NCBI GenBank assembly: GCA_947425005.1
Contig: CANDYP010000096.1
Span: 1 to 5,377 of the forward strand
Length of the DNA stretch: 5,377 nucleotides
Source: Rickettsiales bacterium
Lineage (GTDB): Bacteria > Pseudomonadota > Alphaproteobacteria > Rickettsiales > UBA1997
Direction: 5' to 3'
Every line of letters begins with the position of its first letter. The first letter of the stretch is position 1. The notes below the pieces were generated by a model, which was not told where the DNA came from, made no database searches, and worked only from the letters and a program-made list of their open reading frames with translations. Position numbers and translations under genes: made by a program. Of this stretch, positions 1 to 5,377 are shown piece by piece.

Positions 1-425
1 GCCCCGGCTTTGATTGCATCACCAACGGCGTCGGCGCCTTTAAATTCAGGCAGTAGGGAGGGATGGATATTGATCAGGCGATCAAACCAGCGCGTCACAA
101 ACCAGCCCGAAAGCAAACGCATAAATCCGGCCAGACAAACAATTTCTGCGCCCGATTTTTCAATTTCTTCGCTGACTTTTTTGTCAAAATTTTCGCGCGG
201 ATTTTCTGTGTCGGAAAATTTTTTGCCGGGAAAATTTTTGTAATCGACAAACGCCGTGCGAATCCCTTGAGATTCCGCAAATTTTAAACCTTCCGCATCA
301 ATTTTATTCGACAAAACCAACACCACTTCCGCCGGAAAATCTGAACTCTCACAAGCCTTCACCAGAGCCTGCATGTTAGATCCACGCCCCGAAATCAAAA
401 CCGCCACTTTTACTTTTTTCGTCAT
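1..425 (-). CDS. purN: Phosphoribosylglycinamide formyltransferase, N-terminal part (runs off left edge)
   Basis: The product is the folate-dependent GAR transformylase of cytoplasmic de novo purine synthesis. It transfers a formyl group from 10-formyl-tetrahydrofolate to glycinamide ribonucleotide. I translated the minus strand from the ATG at 425-423. It begins MTKKVKVAVLISGRGSN, and the S12-GRGSN17 loop matches the phosphate-binding SGNGSN loop of E. coli PurN. Further on come CLAGFMRLLS and INIHPSLLPEFKG. N119 and H121 correspond to the catalytic Asn106 and His108 of E. coli PurN. The third catalytic residue (Asp144 in E. coli) would lie about 36 residues later, beyond the window. About 141 of the usual ~190-215 residues are present, with no frameshift. 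The start is supported by GGAG at 434-437, eight bases upstream. The gene lies 24 bp downstream of the RhuM-Fic gene on the same strand, so it may be read from that gene's promoter. No other purine gene is visible. Confidence 0.95.
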   Translation of the reverse strand, partial: MTKKVKVAVLISGRGSNMQALVKACESSDFPAEVVLVLSNKIDAEGLKFAESQGIRTAFVDYKNFPGKKFSDTENPRENFDKKVSEEIEKSGAEIVCLAGFMRLLSGWFVTRWFDRLINIHPSLLPEFKGADAVGDAIKAG

Positions 426-433
426 TTATTTTG

Positions 434-437
434 CTCC
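434..437 (-). promoter_or_regulatory. Ribosome binding site of purN
   Basis: On the minus strand GGAG lies eight bases before the ATG at 425-423, inside the 24-bp gap after the RhuM-Fic stop codon. It fixes the PurN start and shows that purN can be translated independently of the upstream gene. Confidence 0.6.
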
Positions 438-449
438 GTTATTTTCCCG

Positions 450-1451
450 TTATTTTTCTTGGGGGGCCAACATATTCATTATTAATTTGATCATTATTTC
501 CTTATTCGCCGGCAAAGATTCCGCCACCAAAAGCGTTAAAGCTGCGAGACCAATGTCGTTGATCACCGGCTGTCCGTCAGCGCCAATCAAGCGTTTGTTA
601 CGATTCAAAAAATCTACAAATAAAAATGCTCCGCTGCGTTTATTGCCGTCAACAAACGGATGATTTTTAATCACGAAATAAAGTAAATGCGCCGCCTTAG
701 CTTCAACTGTGGGGTAGGCAGGTTTACCAAAAACCGTTTGTTCCAAATTCCCCAAAAGGGCGGCCAGACCGTCTTCGCGCTCTTGCGCAAAAAGAGCAGT
801 CGCCTCACCGCGAGAAATTAAATCACTTTTTAATTTCGCCAAAGACGCCCGCGCCTCTTTCGCGCTTTGTAATTTTCCGCCTTTTTGCGCGCGAGGTTCG
901 GCAAGCAAACCTTCGTCGTAACGCTGCAAAAGCAAAAATGTTTGAGCGTAACGCGTGACGACATCAACTAGGCCGCGACTGGCGTCCAATCCGAGCTCCG
1001 GGCTTTTTGAAGCTTTGCGAACCAACTCCAAGGCAGCCTCTAATTCAGCAGCATTTTTTTCGAAACGTTGGCGATTTAAGGTGAAGCCTTGAGTTAAATG
1101 CTCGCGCAAAACCGAGTTCGACCACTGGCGAAATTGCACACCTCGCTTTGAATTTACGCGGTAACCAACTGACAAAATTGCGTCAAGATTGTAGTGTTTT
1201 AGCACCCTGGTAACTTTACGATTTCCTTCAATTTGAACTACCGAGAAATCCTCGGTAGTTGCATCTTCTTCTAGCTCACCATCAGAGAAAATATTGGCTA
1301 GATGCAGGCCAACGTTATCCGTAGAGGTATCGAACAACTCTGACATTTTTCGCTGAGTCAACCAAAGAGTTTCTGATTTTAGATGAACTTCTACAGCTTG
1401 CTTGCCGTCTTTAGTTTGGAAAATGATGATTTCTGATTGTGGTGTTTTCAT
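450..1451 (-). CDS. RhuM-Fic/Doc fusion protein (virulence RhuM family with Fic domain)
   Basis: This 333-residue protein has two parts. Residues ~8-150 resemble the RhuM family: EIIIFQTKDGKQAVEVHL, then ETLWLTQRKMSELF, then a segment through NLDAILSVGYRVNSKRGVQFRQW. Residues ~200-325 form a Fic/Doc domain with HPFVDGNKRSG at 264-274. H264 is the expected catalytic histidine, D268 the Mg-binding acid, and G269-N270-K271-R272 the nucleotide-phosphate loop. Fic enzymes transfer AMP or other phosphate-containing groups to target proteins, and Doc phosphorylates EF-Tu. The Lys in GNKR is Doc-like, but the substrate cannot be predicted. RhuM was first named in a Salmonella pathogenicity island and its function is unclear. 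I saw no [S/T]xxxE[G/N] inhibitory motif and no adjacent small antitoxin gene. The N-terminus fits the family start, although no good Shine-Dalgarno sequence precedes ATG 1451-1449. The gene is divergent from the nuclease gene at 1643 and shares a 191-bp intergenic region with it. The RhuM-Fic fusion itself is a widespread, known architecture. Confidence 0.92.
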   Translation of the reverse strand: MKTPQSEIIIFQTKDGKQAVEVHLKSETLWLTQRKMSELFDTSTDNVGLHLANIFSDGELEEDATTEDFSVVQIEGNRKVTRVLKHYNLDAILSVGYRVNSKRGVQFRQWSNSVLREHLTQGFTLNRQRFEKNAAELEAALELVRKASKSPELGLDASRGLVDVVTRYAQTFLLLQRYDEGLLAEPRAQKGGKLQSAKEARASLAKLKSDLISRGEATALFAQEREDGLAALLGNLEQTVFGKPAYPTVEAKAAHLLYFVIKNHPFVDGNKRSGAFLFVDFLNRNKRLIGADGQPVINDIGLAALTLLVAESLPANKEIMIKLIMNMLAPQEK

Positions 1452-1574
1452 ATTTTTTGTGGTTTGAGTTTTGAACTTGGTAAAATTTATCCGTCACAAA
1501 GAAAGCGCAATTCTCAAATATCGCAACAGGATTTTTGATTTGTTTTGACAAGAAAATCTGAGCAGAAAAAAGTG

Positions 1575-1596
1575 AAATTGTACGTACGTACAATTT
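1575..1596. promoter_or_regulatory. Perfect 22-bp palindrome, candidate operator between divergent genes
   Basis: Bases 1575-1596 are a perfect palindrome centred between 1585 and 1586, with core TTGTACGTACGTACAA and AAA/TTT flanks. It lies 46 bases before the ATG at 1643 and 123 bases before the divergent RhuM-Fic start, which is typical operator placement. A weak rightward promoter can be drawn through it: TTGTAC (1578-1583) as -35, a 17-base spacer, and TAAAAC (1601-1606) as -10. A repressor bound here would then block RNA polymerase. TGTAC-centred palindromes are used by some toxin-antitoxin autoregulators such as YefM (core TGTACA). That comparison is only suggestive. The palindrome is seen directly; the regulatory role is inferred. 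Confidence 0.55.
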
Positions 1597-1626
1597 TTTT
1601 TAAAACTCTCGAAACCAAACAGCCTC

Positions 1627-1633
1627 AAGGAGG
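1627..1633 (+). promoter_or_regulatory. Strong Shine-Dalgarno site of the DUF1016-nuclease gene
   Basis: AAGGAGG is an almost full match to the anti-Shine-Dalgarno sequence and lies nine bases before ATG 1643. It decides the start of the rightward gene pair and implies efficient translation initiation. The second gene of the pair has no such site. Confidence 0.85.
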
Positions 1634-1642
1634 CAGAGCCTA

Positions 1643-2644
1643 ATGCAAATTTCACTCAAAAATTACAAAAAACTGCTGTCAGAAATCCAAAAAATAATTT
1701 CAAAAACTGAGCAAAATATTGTCGCGAATGTTAATCGAGAAAAGGTCGTGATGAGTTGGCAAATCGGCAAATTAGTCGACGAACATTTGCTCGAAAATGA
1801 CTCAGAAAAATTCAGAAAAAAATTGTTAGGAGAGCTCGAAAAAGACACCGCGATTACCACCAGAGCATTGTACCAAATGCGCGCTTTTTACAAAGCTTAC
1901 CCAGCTTTGCCCAAAGCAGAAAATGATTTGAGTTGGAGCCACTACCGCAGCCTGTCTTCGATTGCTTCCGAGGAAACGCGTCTGCGACTCGAAAATCTCA
2001 CAATCACTGACAAGCTAGGCACTGACAAGCTTCAGAGCAAAATTTCCAAAATAAAAAGAGAGGCAAAAACGCGCCGCGAAGAAAATACGACGAAGAAAAT
2101 TACTAAACTTTTCGTGAAGCGTGGGCAGGTTTTTACTTACAAAATTGTGACGTCGGAGCGCTCCACTTTTGTCGATCTCGGCTTCAACATTTTTTCAAAA
2201 ATTAAAACTTCTTTCGCCTCTGAGACGCTCGTCGAAAGCAAAAAAAGCGGCGAGAAAATTTCGCTGAAAAAATCTGTCGCAAAGCCCCAACAACTTCACA
2301 CTTACAAAGCCTATTTGGACAAGGTAGTGGATGGGGACACGCTGCACGTGACGCTGGATTTGGGGTTTGGGATTGAACACAAAGAGATTCTGCGACTCGC
2401 CAAAATCAACGCTCCGGAAATGAGCACGGATGAAGGCCAAAAAAGCTCCGAAGCCTTGCAAAAAATTCTAAAAGACGTAAAATTTTTAATCGTAAAAACC
2501 AACAAAACCGACGTTTACGGCCGCTACGTCGCCGACGTTTTCTTCAACGAAAATAAGGAGGAAACCAATCCGCAGAAAGTTGCGGATACAGGAATTTATT
2601 TGAATCAACTTTTGCTCGATCGCGGATCGGCTGAAATATTTTAA
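1643..2644 (+). CDS. DUF1016 (YhcG) N-terminal domain fused to thermonuclease (SNase/TNase) domain
   Basis: This 333-residue, lysine-rich protein is probably a cytoplasmic nuclease. Residues ~8-140 match the DUF1016/YhcG N-terminal domain: NREKVVMSWQIGKLVDEHLL near 31-50, ALYQMRAFYKAYP, and LSWSHYRSLSSI. In standard DUF1016 proteins this domain precedes a PD-(D/E)XK nuclease. Here it is followed by a basic linker (~140-215) and then a staphylococcal-nuclease-like domain (~220-333). The nuclease motifs are VDGDT (230-233, D232 equivalent to SNase D21), RLAKINAPE with R251 (SNase R35) and E259 (SNase E43), and TDVYGRYVAD with R294 (SNase R87). N256 replaces the Ca-binding D40 and A257 replaces T41. 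The two catalytic arginines and the glutamate remain, so activity is plausible but uncertain. There is no signal peptide, unlike secreted thermonucleases. The start is fixed by AAGGAGG nine bases upstream. It is the first gene of a two-gene unit, three bases before the PcfJ-like gene. I recall similar DUF1016-TNase fusions in other bacteria, so the architecture is probably recurrent, but this could not be checked. The biological role is unknown; phage defence or mobile-element biology is a guess. Confidence 0.88.
   Translation: MQISLKNYKKLLSEIQKIISKTEQNIVANVNREKVVMSWQIGKLVDEHLLENDSEKFRKKLLGELEKDTAITTRALYQMRAFYKAYPALPKAENDLSWSHYRSLSSIASEETRLRLENLTITDKLGTDKLQSKISKIKREAKTRREENTTKKITKLFVKRGQVFTYKIVTSERSTFVDLGFNIFSKIKTSFASETLVESKKSGEKISLKKSVAKPQQLHTYKAYLDKVVDGDTLHVTLDLGFGIEHKEILRLAKINAPEMSTDEGQKSSEALQKILKDVKFLIVKTNKTDVYGRYVADVFFNENKEETNPQKVADTGIYLNQLLLDRGSAEIF
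2005..2031 (+). repeat. 12-bp in-frame direct repeat inside the nuclease gene
   Basis: CACTGACAAGCT occurs at 2005-2016 and again at 2020-2031, a period of 15 bases or five codons. It encodes the repeated peptide TDKLG-TDKLQ in the region joining the DUF1016 domain to the basic linker. It looks like a small in-frame tandem duplication. Confidence 0.7.
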
Positions 2645-2647
2645 AAA

Positions 2648-5167
2648 ATGAAAAAATCTCTAACTGGCCTGACAAGAGCCGCGACTCAAATTATTTTACC
2701 CGGACAATCAGCAAAATTTCGTGCGGCAATTTTTGCTCCTAACCAAGCTTTAGTTTTACAAAATAACGGCAAGTTGCAAGTTGGCGAGTCACCTGATTCT
2801 AGAGACTTGAGAGATTTAGAATTTAATCCAACGCATCCTTCTGCAACAGTAATTCCCAGATCTTACCCGGATTTTTCTTCAGAAAGTTGGTCAGAATTTT
2901 TATCTTTTTTGAATCCAACAATTGTCAAAAATTTGAAGCCGCAGGAAAATATTCGCAGGCATCTGCTCGATGTTTACAATCCTTGTTTGTCGGACAATGC
3001 CACGGTGTCACGCAATCGCAGCAGCGTTTTTGGGTCTTTGCCTTTAACGCGACATCTCTTGCATCGCGATGATTTTGCCGAGAGCGATTACGAAACTAGA
3101 AGGTTGGAATGCCTACAAAATATTGATGTTGGGGCAATGTCACCGGCTCAACTTTTACAAAAATATTTCGAAAGCGAAATTCATGATTCGCGCTGGACAA
3201 CTGATCGGTTCTTATTCCGCATGGCTTTCGCGCCAGATCTGCAATCGGTGAGATCTCTTGGCGAATCACTGATGGCTGGGGCAAAGGTAAATCACAAATT
3301 TGACGAAGGCGCCTACAAAGCGATAACCCAGCACATCCCCTATTCTCACCTGAAGCCGGAAGAATTTGAAAAAATGTGGCGCAGTTTTGAAGATGTTCGC
3401 AATCTTCATTTCAGCGCCAAGTCCACCTCTCAACTTCTGGTTAATATCGGAGGAAATTGGGAGAAAAATAAAATTAGACAGGCGCAAAAATACGACAAAA
3501 AACCCCAAGATTATTTTAACGCAGTTGCCCGAGATTTGTTGCTGCCGATTTTTTTTACAAAACTTCGGGATGCTTTTGCGGCGCGCGGGGAAACCTTGCC
3601 AAACGACTTAGAAAATCTTTCCTGGGCTAAATATGCAGCCGCGGCAATGAGGCGCATCGCTCAAGAAAAAATTACTACTTTACTGACTCCCTCAACATTG
3701 GAGAAGTTAGTTGACCAGTGGAAAATCTCCCGCCCGACAATTGATTCACTTAAGCCGCTGATCAAAAACTATTCCGGAAATCCCGACGAAGAAAAGAAGA
3801 GCGCGTGGCACGCATTAATGCCCAATCAAACCATTGACGGCATCAATTACGTCGTCCTCACCAACCAAAGCGATTTGAATCGTGAGGCGGATAAAATGGA
3901 TCACTGCATCGGTGGATACGCCATGCTGTGCCGAAGCGGCGAGTGTCACATCATCTCAGGATCGACAGCTTCTGGAGAAAATTTTACGTTAGATCTGAGA
4001 AGACTTAACGAGGGTCAATTTCGAATTCATCAATTGTCCGGCTTCAGAGATCACGAGTGTTCGGAGGAGGTGGAAAGATCTGCCGAAAATCTTCTACACT
4101 TGATCAACAGTGGCCAAATTATTGTGAACCAGAAATCAGGCGCACTGACTGAAGCTACAGATCTCAAGACTTGGCTACAATTCGATCCGCTAGAAGTCGC
4201 AGAAAGACAAAGTGTTTTTAAAGCTTACAGAGATTCAGGGGCATTGCCCAGCCAGTGGCTAAGATACGAATCTCTGGATGAGCTCGTAAGTCAAAATGGC
4301 GTCGCTCAAGAAATAGACGAGAGGGTTAGATTAGAGAGCGCGTCTCCGAAGAATTTGAGGGGAATGGCAAATGAGGAGCTCGCAGAAATTACCCCTACTC
4401 AACCGCCTTCACCACCAACTCAGCCAAATACAAACACTCTACCCCGATCTCACCGCAGTCTCGCTCGACCACAAGCGCCAGAAATAGCAGTTGTCGAACT
4501 TTTTTCTGAAAAAAAATTTAGTGATTTATTTGAAGAGCTTCCCCCTCCACCCGAAGGCAGGGCAAATTTTGTCAGAGTAATATCCAAGGCAGAAATTGTT
4601 GGGAGAGCGCAAGAAGATCCAGCAAAAACAGAGTCTAAAAATACCCGCTACGTCCGAGCTGGGCAAACTACTGACATCGATCAGCTTGGACTTCTTAGAT
4701 CGCGCAACAATTTACTGTCTGGCAACATTTCGTTTCTTTTTGAAGTCGACATAAAAGCTGTATCCGTCGTGACTGATTCATTTGCCATTGGAAATTCCGG
4801 AAATTCTGACAATCTTTTGTATTTTCAGAATGATGCAAAAAATGGAATATCCAGCGCCGATAAATTAAAGAAATTAACCAGCGCATTGAATGACTGCATG
4901 GTATCGATTTCGTCGCAAGATTACAAAAAAGCTGCACTGTTACTTCCGTCTAAAACCAGAATCGCTCAACCCGAACTAGCCGGAGAAATACTAGAAATTT
5001 TCGCAATGCAGCGTGCCACTGGCAACAGCAATCCCACTAGTTTTGTGATCGAAACTGGGGATAAAATCTTCAGAGTGCGGAGTGGTCAGGAAGAGGTGAT
5101 TGAAAAAATATTGAGAGAAAAATTTGCTCAAAAAGGCAAGGGAGAAAGTAGAGACGAAGGCAGGTAA
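2648..5167 (+). CDS. Large PcfJ-domain-containing protein
   Basis: This 839-residue protein has no recognised enzymatic activity. Its centre (~385-495) resembles the PcfJ-like family, named after a gene of the Enterococcus conjugative plasmid pCF10. A WHALMPN segment near 388 is followed by the hallmark MDHCIGGY at 417-424, then CRSGECHI (428-435), FTLDLR (446-451) and RIHQLSGFRDHEC (459-471). The conserved His419-Cys420 plus C428, C433, H434, H461, H469 and C471 could form a metal site or active site; this is inference. Residues 1-380 are helical-looking and unrecognised. A Pro/Thr/Gln-rich linker (~582-600) and a PPPP stretch (632-635) lead to an unrecognised C-terminal region (~640-839) with a charged, lysine-rich tail. 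No signal peptide or membrane helix is evident, so a cytosolic location is likely. The ATG is three bases after the upstream stop and lacks a Shine-Dalgarno sequence, which suggests translational coupling with the nuclease. It is far longer than the PcfJ-like segment alone, pointing to a multidomain protein. The PcfJ call is by motif recall only. Confidence 0.75.
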   Translation: MKKSLTGLTRAATQIILPGQSAKFRAAIFAPNQALVLQNNGKLQVGESPDSRDLRDLEFNPTHPSATVIPRSYPDFSSESWSEFLSFLNPTIVKNLKPQENIRRHLLDVYNPCLSDNATVSRNRSSVFGSLPLTRHLLHRDDFAESDYETRRLECLQNIDVGAMSPAQLLQKYFESEIHDSRWTTDRFLFRMAFAPDLQSVRSLGESLMAGAKVNHKFDEGAYKAITQHIPYSHLKPEEFEKMWRSFEDVRNLHFSAKSTSQLLVNIGGNWEKNKIRQAQKYDKKPQDYFNAVARDLLLPIFFTKLRDAFAARGETLPNDLENLSWAKYAAAAMRRIAQEKITTLLTPSTLEKLVDQWKISRPTIDSLKPLIKNYSGNPDEEKKSAWHALMPNQTIDGINYVVLTNQSDLNREADKMDHCIGGYAMLCRSGECHIISGSTASGENFTLDLRRLNEGQFRIHQLSGFRDHECSEEVERSAENLLHLINSGQIIVNQKSGALTEATDLKTWLQFDPLEVAERQSVFKAYRDSGALPSQWLRYESLDELVSQNGVAQEIDERVRLESASPKNLRGMANEELAEITPTQPPSPPTQPNTNTLPRSHRSLARPQAPEIAVVELFSEKKFSDLFEELPPPPEGRANFVRVISKAEIVGRAQEDPAKTESKNTRYVRAGQTTDIDQLGLLRSRNNLLSGNISFLFEVDIKAVSVVTDSFAIGNSGNSDNLLYFQNDAKNGISSADKLKKLTSALNDCMVSISSQDYKKAALLLPSKTRIAQPELAGEILEIFAMQRATGNSNPTSFVIETGDKIFRVRSGQEEVIEKILREKFAQKGKGESRDEGR

Positions 5168-5171
5168 GATC

Positions 5172-5204
5172 GCGGGATTTAGGGCGGGATCTAAGAACCC
5201 GCCC
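5172..5204. repeat. GC-rich hairpin with 12-bp tandem repeat just after the PcfJ-like gene
   Basis: GCGGGATTTAGG (5172-5183) and GCGGGATCTAAG (5184-5195) are adjacent 12-bp direct repeats matching at 10 of 12 positions. GGGCGGG (5182-5188) pairs perfectly with CCCGCCC (5198-5204) across a nine-base loop. The hairpin starts 14 bases after the TAA at 5165-5167. No T-run follows on either strand, so it is a poor intrinsic terminator. It may instead be a REP-like repeat or an mRNA 3'-end stabiliser. Confidence 0.55.
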
Positions 5205-5233
5205 CAGGGCCCTACGCATGAAAATTCAAACAG

Positions 5234-5377
5234 ACTCAGTCTAATCACCCTCCCCTTGAGGGAGGGTCGGGGAGCGCAGCGATCCGGGGAGGGGTCCAGT
5301 TTGTACTCGAACATGACCCCTCCCCGAACCGCTTCACGGTTCGACCCTCCCTCAAGGGGAGGGTGATTAGACTGAGT
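5234..5377. repeat. 144-bp nested inverted repeat, MITE/REP-like, reaching the window edge
   Basis: The element is symmetrical. A perfect 36-bp outer arm (5234-5269, starting ACTCAGTCTAATCACCC) is the reverse complement of 5342-5377. Two 12-bp inner arms, CGGGGAGGGGTC (5285-5296) and GACCCCTCCCCG (5315-5326), surround an 18-base loop (5297-5314). Between outer and inner arms lie 15-base spacers that are not complementary to each other: 5270-5284 and 5327-5341. The right spacer forms its own 5-bp stem (AACCG/CGGTT). Within the left outer arm CCCTCCC (5248-5254) and GGGAGGG (5260-5266) also pair, and the right arm mirrors this. It is therefore two inverted copies of one GC-rich hairpin repeat. 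There is no ORF of its own, and GC content is much higher than in the genes. Similar GC-rich repeats are common between genes of many bacteria. Target-site duplication cannot be tested because the window ends at the arm. Confidence 0.8.

Noticed and set aside
373..663. Plus-strand open frame of 96 residues
   Set aside because: It lies opposite the start of PurN and the 3' end of RhuM-Fic, both well-supported minus-strand genes, and has no recognisable motif.
1545..1550. Perfect TTGACA as a rightward -35 box
   Set aside because: No acceptable -10 hexamer lies 16-18 bases downstream; the best match there (around 1568-1573, AAAAGT) is poor.
1411..1593. Minus-strand 60-residue open frame reading out of the palindrome into the RhuM-Fic start; considered as a possible small antitoxin
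   Set aside because: It overlaps the RhuM-Fic start in another frame, has no Shine-Dalgarno sequence, and its composition (N, F and I rich) does not resemble an antitoxin.
1575..1601. Palindrome plus T-run (1594-1601) as an intrinsic terminator
   Set aside because: No gene reads rightward into it, the stem is AT-rich and weak, and its place between divergent genes fits an operator better.
450..5167. Alternative genetic code (UGA as Gly, as in Gracilibacteria)
   Set aside because: The complete genes contain no in-frame TGA, and the protein motifs read correctly with the standard bacterial code.
4991..5314. Minus-strand 107-residue open frame across the end of the PcfJ-like gene and the repeat
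   Set aside because: It is opposite a long real coding region and continues into the GC-rich inverted repeat, with no family resemblance.
5124..5366. Plus-strand 80-residue open frame through the repeat region
   Set aside because: Most of it is translated inverted repeat, and its start lies inside the PcfJ-like gene in another frame.
5234..5377. CRISPR array, tRNA or origin in the terminal repeat region
   Set aside because: There are only two inverted copies, no regularly spaced direct repeats, no cloverleaf, and no DnaA-box or iteron pattern.

Overview
This AT-rich bacterial window (GC rises only at the 3' end) holds one partial housekeeping gene and three complete accessory-type genes arranged around a divergent intergenic region, then a GC-rich inverted-repeat element at the right edge. 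The three complete genes all stop at TAA and contain no in-frame TGA, so nothing suggests a recoded genetic code. The lysine-rich proteins, compact spacing and intergenic palindromic repeats would fit a Patescibacteria/CPR-type genome such as Peregrinibacteria. That is a low-confidence guess, because no rRNA or strong marker gene is present.

Left part, minus strand. Bases 1-425 carry the N-terminal ~141 residues of PurN (glycinamide ribonucleotide formyltransferase), which runs off the left edge. Directly upstream of it, 24 bp away on the same strand, is a 333-residue RhuM-Fic/Doc protein (450-1451). It has an N-terminal RhuM domain and a C-terminal Fic domain with an intact HPFVDGNKR active-site motif.

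Divergent intergenic region, 1452-1642. This region contains a perfect 22-bp palindrome (1575-1596) that looks like an operator, and a near-consensus Shine-Dalgarno sequence for the rightward genes.

Right part, plus strand. A 333-residue protein (1643-2644) joins a DUF1016/YhcG N-terminal domain to a C-terminal staphylococcal-nuclease-like (TNase) domain. Three bases after its stop begins an 839-residue protein (2648-5167) with a central PcfJ-like segment, a proline-rich linker and an unrecognised C-terminal region. The second gene has no visible ribosome binding site, so the pair is probably translationally coupled and co-transcribed. The pairing of a nuclease with a PcfJ-like protein, next to a divergent Fic protein and a shared palindrome, looks like a mobile, defence or toxin-type accessory module. 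That role is inference.

Right edge, 5168-5377. There is no gene here. A short GC-rich hairpin with a 12-bp tandem repeat is followed by a 144-bp nested inverted repeat (5234-5377) that ends exactly at the window edge and resembles a MITE/REP-type intergenic repeat.
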